Source of the DNA: M3007 sp964550795
GTDB lineage: Bacteria; Bacteroidota; Bacteroidia; Chitinophagales; Saprospiraceae
Length of the DNA: 64,000 bases
Assembly: GCA_964550795.1 (NCBI GenBank)
Contig: CAZKBH010000006.1
Span: 59,715-123,714, forward strand
Reading direction: 5' to 3'
Position numbers and translations under genes: made by a program. Shown here one piece after another: positions 7,911-16,458 of the stretch. Every line of letters begins with the position of its first letter. Positions within the stretch are counted from its first letter, which is position 1. The notes under the pieces are model-generated. The model worked only from the letters and a program-made list of their open reading frames with translations. It made no database searches and was not told the DNA's origin.

Positions 7911-10289
7911 TTAAAACGGATACCCTACAGCCAGGTTAGGATTAAACTTCATTCTGCTAAAAAATTCGCGCACCCAATATCCATTCCCATCGGCATCGGC
8001 ATACGGGCGGCGAAGGGGGGTGCCAAAATCGAGGCGTAACACAAAATAATCCAGATCCATACGCACCCCAAATCCGGTGCCGATGGCGATGTTTTTGTAA
8101 GAATCCCATCCAATTTGGGAACCGGGGCGAGCCTCGTCGTATTTCAGCGTCCAGATATTGCCTCCATCCACAAAAATAGCCCCTTTTAGCCAAAGGAAGA
8201 GTGGGAAACGCAATTCCCCGGCAAATTCAAATCGAAAATCAGCCGCCTGATAAAACGGCTGCACGTTGACGGGGCGCGCTTCATTGGTAACAGGGTCGCG
8301 GGGGACATATCCGCCCGGACCCAGTTCACGGATGCGCCAGGCGCGAAGGCTGGCCGGGCCACCTACAAAAAACTGTTTTACAAAGGGAACCGTTTCGGTA
8401 TCCCCGAACGGCACGGCCACGCCCGCTCCAACCCGTATAGCACCAACTAAGTCCTTGTTAAAATTTCGGGTATAAACAGCTTCCTGGTCGAGCCTGAAAA
8501 ACTGGGCAAAATCCAGATCGCTAATGCGCCAAACAGGTTCGTCTTTGCCTGTAATCAGAGACCATGCCCGGCTGGCCCCAAGTACCTCCAAACCACTCAA
8601 TTCAGTATTAAAACGATAGTTCCATCGCTCGCCAAATCGGTTGGGACGCGTAGCAAAGGTGTAGTTGAACGATCGAAGGAAAATCCCGGTGAACAACTGA
8701 TTGCCAAAACTACGGCGCAGGAATTCGCCCGGAATCAACAAGGAATCAAAGCGAGGCCGCAAAATATCCAGCCCCACGTGATCCCAGTTATATTGGTGCT
8801 CCGGGTGCGAGCGAACCCGGTATCCGAAAGAGATATTAGACAGGTGATACGAGTAGAAGTCTGTAACATTCAGGTAGTTATAATTCAAAGAAAGGCGCGC
8901 CTCTCCATCTGAACGCAATCGCTCGTAGAAGCTTTTGGTAACGAGCCGTTTTTGACCAATTTTCAATTTATTTGCGCTACGCCAGAAATTGAAGTAATCA
9001 AAAAATCGCGGGAAAAGCAGCTCGTTCTGGAATTTGAACTCCTGCGAGAACACCAGTTTGGGATTGGCGATATCAAATTCAATGTTGTAACTGACACTAC
9101 TCTGGATATGTTCGGCGCCTGAAAGCAAGTTTCGGTTTTGGGCGGTGAAAATCGGCGAAAGACCCAAAAGGCCATTGCTGATAGAATTTCGTGAGTAGTT
9201 GAGGTCCAGATCTCCTCCAATTGGGAATCGTTTGTTGGGCGAAAGGTTGACCGTGACATTTATTTTACCTTCTTCCAAACTATCCTGCGTAGGCCGCAGG
9301 GATACAAATCGGTACACCCCCAGTGCATTCAAATTGCGCAGCGTTTGGTCAAAATCGGACTGCTTAAAAAGTTCGCCGGGATCGAGCAATATCTTCTTGC
9401 GCAGCACAGTAGGTTTGATCCATAGCTTGGCTTCCGCAGCAGCAAAATACACCCCTTGAATGGTGGTATCTCGCCGCATAGAATTGATATTTGGGACAAT
9501 TCCCGACAGCACCTCCACTTGATTGATGGTGTAAGTTTGGTGCATGGTGCTGTCATTAAATGGAAGCACCTCGATGATAATATTGGCTTGTGTTCCGGTA
9601 CTGTCGCCCTTGAATTGTACGTATTGCGGGATGAAATAAGCGTATCCCCGGTTTTTCAACGCGGTGGTGATACGCAGTTTTTCAGCATCAAAAATTTGAA
9701 TATCGAGGGGAGTGCCTTGTTTGATCAGCGATTCGCCGGCGGTTGCGTACAAAATTTGGAGTACCTGAGAGTCCCTACTCGAGAATTGGGCATAATTGGT
9801 GTAGTACCGCGGACCGAGATCCAGATTGTACACCGCTTTTGCTTTGTATTTACCTACTTGAATGGTTCTGTAATCACACTCTGCTTCAAAATAGCCCCTT
9901 TTTCGCATTTGGTTCTTAAAGTTCAACGCGGTTCTATTTACCAACAGAGAATCGAACAACACGGGCGGCTCGGCGATTCGTTTATTGACCCACTTGGCAA
10001 AATCCGAGCTGCGCTGCTTGTATTTGTAGTGAAACCACAGTCGCGTGTAAAAAATGCCCAGGTTTCGGCGGTTGGGTTTTTGGCGATAAAATGGGGCTAA
10101 TTCGCCAGCCAAAGCTGATTTTGCAGACACCGCCAGGCGTTTCTCCGCTTTTATATTCAGGGAATTTTTCACCAAAAGGCGCTCATCCTTATCCGCATCC
10201 AGATGTTTCGTCACGTTGCAGGCGCACAGCGCAAGTAAAAGCATCAGCGACAAAATGCGTAGCGCGGGCGACTTTTGAAATTTTGACAT
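7911..10289 (-). CDS. tamL: TamL-type BamA-family outer-membrane assembly lipoprotein
   Basis: A 792-residue Omp85-superfamily protein. A lipoprotein signal (LLLALCAC, Cys22 or 24) is followed by POTRA-like modules (about 40-400, for example LRKKILLDPGELFKQSDF) and a C-terminal bacterial surface antigen barrel (about 430-792). The barrel contains FFVGGPASLRAWRIRELGPG, the lid-lock region of this family, and ends in an aromatic strand (LAVGYPF). Lipid-anchored Omp85 proteins of this build in Bacteroidota are called TamL and are thought to work with TamB in outer-membrane assembly. No TamB gene is adjacent. The start at 10289 is chosen because it opens on the signal peptide; an upstream extension of about 34 residues has no such feature. 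Confidence 0.88.
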   Translation of the reverse strand: MSKFQKSPALRILSLMLLLALCACNVTKHLDADKDERLLVKNSLNIKAEKRLAVSAKSALAGELAPFYRQKPNRRNLGIFYTRLWFHYKYKQRSSDFAKWVNKRIAEPPVLFDSLLVNRTALNFKNQMRKRGYFEAECDYRTIQVGKYKAKAVYNLDLGPRYYTNYAQFSSRDSQVLQILYATAGESLIKQGTPLDIQIFDAEKLRITTALKNRGYAYFIPQYVQFKGDSTGTQANIIIEVLPFNDSTMHQTYTINQVEVLSGIVPNINSMRRDTTIQGVYFAAAEAKLWIKPTVLRKKILLDPGELFKQSDFDQTLRNLNALGVYRFVSLRPTQDSLEEGKINVTVNLSPNKRFPIGGDLDLNYSRNSISNGLLGLSPIFTAQNRNLLSGAEHIQSSVSYNIEFDIANPKLVFSQEFKFQNELLFPRFFDYFNFWRSANKLKIGQKRLVTKSFYERLRSDGEARLSLNYNYLNVTDFYSYHLSNISFGYRVRSHPEHQYNWDHVGLDILRPRFDSLLIPGEFLRRSFGNQLFTGIFLRSFNYTFATRPNRFGERWNYRFNTELSGLEVLGASRAWSLITGKDEPVWRISDLDFAQFFRLDQEAVYTRNFNKDLVGAIRVGAGVAVPFGDTETVPFVKQFFVGGPASLRAWRIRELGPGGYVPRDPVTNEARPVNVQPFYQAADFRFEFAGELRFPLFLWLKGAIFVDGGNIWTLKYDEARPGSQIGWDSYKNIAIGTGFGVRMDLDYFVLRLDFGTPLRRPYADADGNGYWVREFFSRMKFNPNLAVGYPF

Positions 10290-10428
10290 TCTGGGAAAGC
10301 AAATGCTACTTGGAGAAAAAAACATGGATGCGCACTTAGTAGCGCAAAAGTCGTTAAAAAATTGTCGAGCAAGGGGGCATGAACCGCTCATTTATACAAA
10401 AGCCTCAAAATCAAGTGATTCATTGGGG

Positions 10429-10436
10429 TACATTTG
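10429..10436 (+). promoter_or_regulatory. TAnnTTTG promoter element for the RNA methyltransferase
   Basis: TACATTTG lies 34 bases upstream of the start at 10471. It matches the Bacteroidota -7 consensus exactly. No -33 TTTG box is evident. Confidence 0.5.
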
Positions 10437-10470
10437 CTGCCGCTAAATGGATTTTGGCCTATAATCTGCT

Positions 10471-11223
10471 ATGCTTTCAAACAATCAATCCAAACACCTG
10501 CGCGCCCTCAGCGTTAAAAAATACCGGCTGGAGCACGGAGAATTTATCGTAGAAGGCGATAAAATGGTCTCTGAACTGCTCGGGCAATCCTCCATGGACA
10601 TCGTATTCATTTTCGCGCTGCAAAGTTGGGTGGAGAAAAATGCCCGGCCCTTGCGCCGGTTTTCAGAAAATATCCACGCGGTTTCGGAAGCCGAGCTGAC
10701 TAAAATTTCTGCACTTAAAACGCCCAATCAGGTGCTGGCGGTGGTGAAATTACCCCAAACACCTTGCTCTCCAAGCCTCGCGCTGGACAATATGTGTTTT
10801 TATCTGGACGGGATTCAAGACCCCGGAAATATGGGCAGTATTCTCCGCGTGGCAGATTGGTTTGGATTTTCAGCGGTTTTTTGTTCGCCCGATTGCGTGG
10901 ATGCTTTCAGTCCAAAAGTGGTGCAGGCGAGCATGGGTGCATTGTTCCGGGTGCAAACTCGGGAAATTGAACTACCTGAACTGCTTTTGGAACATCCCGA
11001 TATGCCAGTTTCAGGTGCGGTACTTGATGGCGAAAACTTTTTTAATGCCCAGCTTCCGTCCACTGGGCTGCTGGTCATCGGCAATGAAGGCCGTGGCATC
11101 TCACTACCAGTTGGCAGCCTGCTCAGCCACCGAATCAGTATTCCACGCCATCCCTTGGGCGGTGCAGAATCGCTCAATGCGGCCATTGCTGCCGGGATTT
11201 TGGCTGCAGCGTTTCGTCGGTGA
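10471..11223 (+). CDS. TrmH/SpoU-family RNA 2'-O-methyltransferase
   Basis: A 250-residue SPOUT methyltransferase that probably methylates a ribose in rRNA or tRNA. The N-terminal substrate-binding part (about 1-105) begins with the typical SKHLRALSVKKYR stretch. The three SPOUT motifs follow: FYLDGIQDPGNMGSILRVAD at 110-129, VIGNEGRGIS near 200, and IPRHPLGGAESLNAAIAAGI near 225-244, which forms the SAM-binding knot. The exact target is not decidable from sequence. It is divergent from tamL, and its last bases run into the upstream region of the lemA-like gene. Confidence 0.92.
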   Translation: MLSNNQSKHLRALSVKKYRLEHGEFIVEGDKMVSELLGQSSMDIVFIFALQSWVEKNARPLRRFSENIHAVSEAELTKISALKTPNQVLAVVKLPQTPCSPSLALDNMCFYLDGIQDPGNMGSILRVADWFGFSAVFCSPDCVDAFSPKVVQASMGALFRVQTREIELPELLLEHPDMPVSGAVLDGENFFNAQLPSTGLLVIGNEGRGISLPVGSLLSHRISIPRHPLGGAESLNAAIAAGILAAAFRR

Positions 11224-11348
11224 AAAAGGGTACACTGGCCGTATTTTCCCGGATGCACATCACTTTGTCACACCAACACTGCGCCAATCTGTTTACTTTC
11301 GCCCATCAAATTTTCAAAACAAAACATTCAAATTCAATTTTTGATACT

Positions 11349-11942
11349 ATGACAGACATTCGCAAATACTTGCCCATTATTTTGCTCGGCCTGGTGGCCA
11401 TGTTGGTTTTCAGCATGTGTGGTTCCTACAACACGACCGTTAAAAAGGATGAGGGCGTAAAAGCTGCCTGGTCGCAGGTGGAAAACCAATACCAGCGCCG
11501 CGCCGACCTGATTCCAAATCTGGTCAATACCGTTAAAGGCTACGCAAATTTCGAACAACAAACCCTGGAAGCCGTTGTACAAGCACGTGCGTCGGCGACT
11601 CAAATGAGAATTGATCCTGAAGATCTTTCTCCAGAAAACATTCAGCGCTACGAACAAGCGCAACAGGGCCTCTCGGGTGCATTGGGGCGTTTGCTTATGG
11701 TGACTGAAAATTACCCGGATTTGAAAGCTAATCAGAGTTTCCTCGATTTGCAAAAACAACTGGAAGGGACCGAAAACCGGATTTCCGTTGAGCGTAAAAA
11801 TTTCAACGAAGCCGTGCAGGATTTCAACGGGCACATCCGACGTTTTCCCACCAATTTGCTGGTGGGCATTTTTGGATTCTCGCCAAAGGGTTATTTTCAG
11901 GCCCAACCTGGTTCACAACAGGCACCCAACGTTCAATTCTAA
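11349..11942 (+). CDS. LemA family protein
   Basis: A 197-residue membrane-anchored helical protein. One N-terminal hydrophobic segment (residues 8-26) is followed by GSYNTTVKKDEGVKAAWSQV and the hallmark NQYQRRADLIPNLVNTVKGY, then long helices and the C-terminal NEAVQDFNGHIRRFPTNL. A Cys at the end of the hydrophobic stretch may be lipidated. The role of LemA proteins is not settled. The gene heads an operon with two TPM-domain genes (12-base gap, then an overlap), a widely conserved arrangement. The start at 11349 is chosen over an upstream frame overlapping the methyltransferase. Confidence 0.93.
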   Translation: MTDIRKYLPIILLGLVAMLVFSMCGSYNTTVKKDEGVKAAWSQVENQYQRRADLIPNLVNTVKGYANFEQQTLEAVVQARASATQMRIDPEDLSPENIQRYEQAQQGLSGALGRLLMVTENYPDLKANQSFLDLQKQLEGTENRISVERKNFNEAVQDFNGHIRRFPTNLLVGIFGFSPKGYFQAQPGSQQAPNVQF

Positions 11943-11954
11943 CGATGGACTCCC

Positions 11955-12383
11955 ATGTTATTCACAAAAGAAGAAGAGGGGCAGATTGTTGCGGCCATTA
12001 AAGCTGCCGAACGCGGTACCAGCGGCGAAATCCGACTCTATGTGGAGGATTTTTGTCTGCGGGATCACCCCGTGGAGCGCGCAGAAGAGTTGTTCCAGCT
12101 TTTTGGGATGTTCAATACCAAGGCGCGAAATGCGGTACTGATTTACATTGCCGAAAAAAGCCATCATTTTGCCATTTGGGGAGATGCGGGCATTCACGCA
12201 TTGGTTGGACTTCAATTCTGGGAGGCGGAGAAAAAACTCATGCGCGAACATTTCATCCGCGACGAAGCTGCACAAGGCATTAGCCAAGCCATTCAACTCA
12301 TCGGTGCGCGTTTGCGCGAACATTTTCCTTCCGATGATCACAACAATGAGAATGAACTTCCAGACGACATCATTTACGGTTAA
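11955..12383 (+). CDS. Short TPM-domain protein
   Basis: A 142-residue protein made almost entirely of one TPM domain (YgcG/Psb32 fold): it opens with FTKEEEGQIVAAIKAAERGT and contains GEIRLYVEDF and FAIWGDAGIHALVG. No signal peptide or transmembrane segment is seen, so it is predicted cytoplasmic, unlike its downstream neighbour. It lies 12 bases after the LemA gene and overlaps the next TPM gene by about 38 bases, suggesting coupled translation. Function within the LemA/TPM set is unknown. Confidence 0.88.
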   Translation: MLFTKEEEGQIVAAIKAAERGTSGEIRLYVEDFCLRDHPVERAEELFQLFGMFNTKARNAVLIYIAEKSHHFAIWGDAGIHALVGLQFWEAEKKLMREHFIRDEAAQGISQAIQLIGARLREHFPSDDHNNENELPDDIIYG

Positions 12384-13233
12384 ATACAATCCAGGGATTT
12401 TTCGCCATTGGGCAAGTTTTGTCATCGGGAGCTTCGTGCTGCTGGCAATATTGCTCCCGCTTGGTTTGAATGCGCAAAAGGACGCCCAGTTGTTCCCTGA
12501 AAAACCGGAGCCAGCCGTGTACGTTCACGACTATGCTGGATGGCTCCAACCGCAGGAAATCAATGCGTTGGAGCAAAAATTACGGGCTTATTGGGATAGC
12601 ACCAGCACACAAGTGGTGGTCATGATACGTCCAGACATTGGAGATTACGACAAGGCCGGTTACGCATTTGAATTGGGAAATCGTTGGGGAATCGGACGTG
12701 CGGACAAGGACAACGGGGTGGTCATGCTGGTCAAAAGTGAGCCGCCGGAAAGGGGGATTTTCATCGCCACTGGCTATGGTACAGAAGGGGCTTTACCCGA
12801 TATCACGGCTGGGCGGATCATTCGCAACACCATGTCCCCCTATTTTCGCAATCAACAATTTTACGAAGGCATCAATGCGGGCGTGGACGACATCATTCGC
12901 GCGCTTGAAGGGGAATTCACGACCGCTCCAAGAGAAAAAATACCCGCCTGGAAAGCGATGTTAGTCTTGCTAATTGTCGTGTTGATTTTCTTCACGATTA
13001 TTAGGGTAATGGTACATCAGATGCGCAATGGTGGGAAATGGATCACCCATGACGGCAAAGGCAGAAGCCGCAGGAACCGCGACGATGATGGTTTTGGTGG
13101 CGGCTGGTGGATTGGTGGTGGTGGTTTTGGTGGCGGTAGCGGTGGCGGCGGATTTGGCGGCGGCGGTGGATTTGGCGGCGGAAGTTTTGGAGGTGGCTCC
13201 TTCGGCGGCGGTGGGGCCGGCGGTGATTGGTAA
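12346..13233 (+). CDS. Membrane TPM-domain protein with glycine-rich tail
   Basis: About 295 residues. An N-terminal hydrophobic segment (cleavable signal or anchor, ending near LGLNAQ) precedes a TPM domain (about 55-195, with VYVHDYAGWLQPQEINALEQ, TSTQVVVMIRPDIG and GIFIATGYGTEG). A transmembrane helix follows (MLVLLIVVLIFFTIIRVMV), and the last about 50 residues are almost pure Gly with Phe and Ser (GGGFGGGS repeats). The domain order matches YgcG-type proteins that accompany LemA. The start is ATG 12346 or 12352; both fit. It ends 10 bases before a convergent small gene. Confidence 0.9.
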   Translation: MRMNFQTTSFTVKYNPGIFRHWASFVIGSFVLLAILLPLGLNAQKDAQLFPEKPEPAVYVHDYAGWLQPQEINALEQKLRAYWDSTSTQVVVMIRPDIGDYDKAGYAFELGNRWGIGRADKDNGVVMLVKSEPPERGIFIATGYGTEGALPDITAGRIIRNTMSPYFRNQQFYEGINAGVDDIIRALEGEFTTAPREKIPAWKAMLVLLIVVLIFFTIIRVMVHQMRNGGKWITHDGKGRSRRNRDDDGFGGGWWIGGGGFGGGSGGGGFGGGGGFGGGSFGGGSFGGGGAGGDW

Positions 13234-13243
13234 GGATTTAAAC

Positions 13244-13525
13244 TCAAATAATTTCTTCCAACAAATGCACTGCCGAGATCGGGTAAGCCCTGGAAATGGC
13301 TTCTAAACGATTGGCGTGCATTTGTTGGAATACTTGGTTTACCTTTTCAAGCATTTGATTGTCAACCAGTTGTTGGATATTTTCCAGGCTGGCAAAACGT
13401 TCATCGTCGCCTAGTTTGAACGTTTGTTCGTAGAGCGCCGTTTCGAACTTGACCGAGGTGCGGCCATCGTTTTTGAATACAGAAATTTTCAGGCTGGGAT
13501 GCTCAATGAATCCAATGATGCGCAT
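13244..13525 (-). CDS. Small conserved hypothetical protein (93 residues)
   Basis: A 93-residue soluble protein beginning MRIIGFIEHPSLKISVFKND. It has a beta-rich first half (VSVF, TSVKFET) and a helical second half (LENIQQLVDNQMLEKVNQVF). No signal peptide or known domain is recognised. Good codon structure and a clean start support a real gene; I recall similar short proteins in Bacteroidota but cannot name a family. It is convergent with the TPM gene. Confidence 0.65.
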   Translation of the reverse strand: MRIIGFIEHPSLKISVFKNDGRTSVKFETALYEQTFKLGDDERFASLENIQQLVDNQMLEKVNQVFQQMHANRLEAISRAYPISAVHLLEEII

Positions 13526-13583
13526 GGTTTAGCGATTGTATAAGTGATTTATTTTTGTTATTTGTTTCCGAACGGCTTGCCGT

Positions 13584-14408
13584 TTAATAGTCCAACTGGA
13601 GCACTTGCAGGTCTTGCATATAGGTGCCCGCTCCCAATTTCACCTTCATTTTTTCGCCTTCTTCGGTGGTCACGAATTGCCCATCTGATAGTTGAGTGCC
13701 ATATTTGACTACCGACATGGCAGCGCCATAAAGTGTTGCGTGCACTTCTGCCTCAGCGTAGGTCGAATTGGCAATTTCCATTTCGGCCAATCCGAACTCT
13801 GACAAGCCATAAGTGAACCCTCCCCCTTCTCCAGGCCGACCAAAATACACCCAGCAGTACAGCGGGATGGATTGGTTTTGCACCATGTTTTTAGCTGCGG
13901 CGATAAAATAATCAGGAGACAGTAATAGATACTGACTTCCCAAAAATATACCAGCAGCAGGCGCGGTTTCGAGCACAGCGGCAGCGGTCTGGGTGAATAA
14001 CTTGTACAACTCAAGGGTTTTATTGCTTGCTCCGATCACCGAAATAATTACTTGTGCCTGGTGATTTGCAGTCTCTTCATGTGCCGTTCGCCAGAGCCAG
14101 GAAAGCCGAGCGCCCGCTCCCACCTCATCGGGTGCCGCCGGATAATCCAAGTAAGCAATCATGACCGTCGCACCGCCTAAGATATTGATAACCATCGTTT
14201 TTTCAGCAGTATTGATAGAATCGGTTTTCAATTTCCAGGTGTTTTTTAAGGCAAAAATCAGAGCCTTTGTATTGAGCGCCGACTTTGTTTTCAAGAGGAC
14301 GGTGCCACTTACTACTTTCTGCTCGTCGGTTTTTTGGGCATAAACCGTCGCGGATAACAGGGTAAATCCCAATATAATGAAGCATGATGATACAATACCT
14401 AAACGCAT
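13584..14408 (-). CDS. Secreted DUF4261-like protein
   Basis: 274 residues. A signal peptide (residues 1-22, cleaved after VYAQ) precedes a single domain whose second half resembles DUF4261: an AAAGIFLGSQYLLLSP stretch, a SIPLYCWVYFGRPGEGG strand, GGFTYGLSEFGLAEMEI and a C-terminal helical segment. DUF4261 proteins are usually cytoplasmic and uncharacterised, so an exported version is slightly unusual. The family assignment rests on pattern recall and is moderate. The start at 14408 is chosen for the signal peptide; an upstream extension of 40 residues is unlikely. Confidence 0.6.
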   Translation of the reverse strand: MRLGIVSSCFIILGFTLLSATVYAQKTDEQKVVSGTVLLKTKSALNTKALIFALKNTWKLKTDSINTAEKTMVINILGGATVMIAYLDYPAAPDEVGAGARLSWLWRTAHEETANHQAQVIISVIGASNKTLELYKLFTQTAAAVLETAPAAGIFLGSQYLLLSPDYFIAAAKNMVQNQSIPLYCWVYFGRPGEGGGFTYGLSEFGLAEMEIANSTYAEAEVHATLYGAAMSVVKYGTQLSDGQFVTTEEGEKMKVKLGAGTYMQDLQVLQLDY

Positions 14409-14844
14409 GAAGGGTGGATTTTTAAAAGTGAAGGTCAAAGAACGGAAGTCTTTGGTGAAAGCGAAGCATTTAACCCGAGGATCAAGGTTGAGCGGGCAAG
14501 TGCAGGAACGTTTTTTAATCCATGGCATGCATACTTGGGGGCAAAAAAATACGAATTTGCCTTAGAAAAGCTTAGTGTTGAAACATCTAAATATTTGGTA
14601 AAAAAAGTTTGAACAGCTCTTTTGCATTTTATTTTCTTTCACTTTTGTTAAATAATTTTAAGAAAAGGTTTTGAAAACAAATGACAAGTTCCGAAATTTG
14701 AACCGAAAAAAGTTTACCTACTCCTAACAAACGCCTCACAATTGCGAGCCGCCGCAATATTGGGTTCGTTTTTATTGTTAGTACTACGTTCCAAAGTCAA
14801 AAGAGACTTTGATTTCAATCCAAAAACTGATTAATATCCTACCC
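14409..14844. other. AT-rich divergent intergenic region
   Basis: This 436-base stretch separates the minus-strand DUF4261-like gene from the plus-strand AP2 gene. It is rich in A and T tracts around 14580-14700. I see no gene, terminator or strong promoter match in it. It probably holds the promoters of both flanking genes. Confidence 0.5.
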
Positions 14845-15393
14845 GTGATTTACAAGATTAAACTAAAAAATGCGGAAGAAAGCGTATTGCTTGACGACCG
14901 CGTGTATGAGTGGATTATCTCCGACCCATACCTAGTCAAAATTGATATCCTCAACAATCTCCGGCTGCACTCCAGCGGATGTGTCGTTTTCCAGAAAACA
15001 TGGAAAAAGGCAGAAGGGGGCTTCAAGACTGAAACGATTTACCTGCACAAGTTGATTGCCGAAAAATTTCTGGCTTCAGACAAAAGCAAGGTTTGTCGGC
15101 TTGTTGGAACCAAAAATGGTGACAAACTTGATTGCCGTTTGGATAATATCGTGTATCGTTCGAGGGCCACTGCCAGTCGGATGCGTAAAACCAGTAGCAA
15201 CACTGGCTTTACGGGCGTATATCGCGAGCATCGGCGGTTCCGTGCGGTGATTTCCCTGGACGGGAAAGCCAAACATATCGGTATGTTCGATACCGCAGAA
15301 GAAGCTGCCGCCGCTTACAACAAAGTTTCGAAGGAGCACTTTGGAGAGGAAGGCAAGATTAACAAAGTGAAAGGCTGGGGTGGTTCTAATTAG
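14845..15393 (+). CDS. AP2-domain protein with degenerate HNH-like N-terminus
   Basis: About 182 residues. The C-terminal half (about 117-175) is an AP2/ERF DNA-binding domain: TGFTGVYREHRRFRAVIS, then GKAKHIGMFDTAEEAAAAYN. The N-terminal half resembles the HNH endonucleases to which bacterial AP2 domains are often fused (IYLHKLIAEKFL, NGDKLDCRLDNIVYRSR), but the second HNH histidine position reads RLVGTKNG, so catalysis is doubtful. A GTG at 14845 (encoding MIYKIKLKN) is preferred as start, from recalled homologues; a TTG at 14809 is the alternative, and no ATG is available. Such proteins are common in Saprospiria. Role: DNA-binding regulator or decayed homing nuclease. Confidence 0.75.
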   Translation: MIYKIKLKNAEESVLLDDRVYEWIISDPYLVKIDILNNLRLHSSGCVVFQKTWKKAEGGFKTETIYLHKLIAEKFLASDKSKVCRLVGTKNGDKLDCRLDNIVYRSRATASRMRKTSSNTGFTGVYREHRRFRAVISLDGKAKHIGMFDTAEEAAAAYNKVSKEHFGEEGKINKVKGWGGSN

Positions 15394-15408
15394 AAATTCT
15401 ATGGAAGC

Positions 15409-16458
15409 TTAGGTCTTCTCTAAAGTGAATCCAAACGTACTTCCTTGGCCAACGCTGCTGCGCACATTGATGGTCTGCTTGTGGGCCTCTATGATGTGTT
15501 TTACGATGGACAATCCCAAACCTGTGCCGCCAGCTTCCCGGGATCTATGCTTGTCTACCCGGTAAAAACGGTCAAACACGTGGCTCAGGTGTTCAGGGGT
15601 AATCCCGATTCCGTTGTCGCTTACTTCCACGAGTACATAAGTTTCCATATCATAAAAACTTATTTTGGTGAGACCACCTTCTGTGCCGTATTTGATGGAA
15701 TTATGCACCAAATTCATCAGCACCTGACGAATACTTTCTTTGTCAGCCCGAACACGGAAGTGTTGGTTCGCCCCTTCTTTGTAAGTTAGGCGGATGTTGC
15801 GTTCATGCGCACGCATCTCCAGGTCTGAAAAAACATCGTCGGTGAGGGTACGCAAATCAAAGTCTTGTAGGTCCAGGATCATCTGTCCGGCCTCCAGTTT
15901 ATTGATTGTCTCCAAATCTTCAACAATCGTTTGGAGCCGCTCTATGTTTTTAGCAGCGCGTTGCAGGTAAAGGAGATTCACTTTGGGGTCCTCAAGTGCC
16001 CCATCCAACAGTGTATGAATGAAGCCCTGAATATTAAAGATCGGGGTTTTTAATTCATGTGAAACATCCCCAATAAAACGACGGCGATAGGTAGCCAGGC
16101 GTTCGAGTTCGTTGAGTTCGAGTTCTTGTTTTTCGGCCCATTCGCCCACTTCTTTTTCCACGTCGTCGAGCACATTTTTGGTCATGTCGAGGTTGGTGGC
16201 TTTGAATTCGGCGGGAAGTTTTTGGCGGTGTATGATTTTGTAAATCAACTTAATACGCCTAAAAATAAAATATCGAACCAGATAATAATTCGTCAAAAAA
16301 GCCACCCCAAAAGCCAGAAAAAACAAGCCCAGAACTTCTGGCCAAGTCACTGCTAAAAAGCCTGCAACCTTTAACAAAAGCAACATCATGGCAATCGCCC
16401 CGGCCGATATACCTGCAATAAAAAACGAAAGTTGCTGCGGCGTCTGGTTCTTAAACAT
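15409..16458 (-). CDS. PhoR-like sensor histidine kinase
   Basis: 349 residues. Two N-terminal transmembrane helices (about 11-36 and 41-65) with almost no periplasmic loop are followed by a linker without a clear HAMP or PAS. The dimerisation domain has the H-box FIGDVSHELKTPIFNIQGF (phospho-acceptor His134), and the ATPase domain has an N-box (NLVHNSIKYG), a G1 box (DNGIGI) and a G2 box (GTGLGLSIVKHI). The start codon overlaps the regulator stop (TAATG), so the two are translationally coupled. The very short extracytoplasmic part suggests sensing within the membrane or through a partner, as in PhoR. Stimulus unknown. Confidence 0.93.
   Translation of the reverse strand: MFKNQTPQQLSFFIAGISAGAIAMMLLLLKVAGFLAVTWPEVLGLFFLAFGVAFLTNYYLVRYFIFRRIKLIYKIIHRQKLPAEFKATNLDMTKNVLDDVEKEVGEWAEKQELELNELERLATYRRRFIGDVSHELKTPIFNIQGFIHTLLDGALEDPKVNLLYLQRAAKNIERLQTIVEDLETINKLEAGQMILDLQDFDLRTLTDDVFSDLEMRAHERNIRLTYKEGANQHFRVRADKESIRQVLMNLVHNSIKYGTEGGLTKISFYDMETYVLVEVSDNGIGITPEHLSHVFDRFYRVDKHRSREAGGTGLGLSIVKHIIEAHKQTINVRSSVGQGSTFGFTLEKT

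Noticed and set aside
13017..13247. Proline-rich minus-strand ORF
   Set aside because: It is the complement of the glycine-rich TPM tail; its composition is an artefact of GGN codons.
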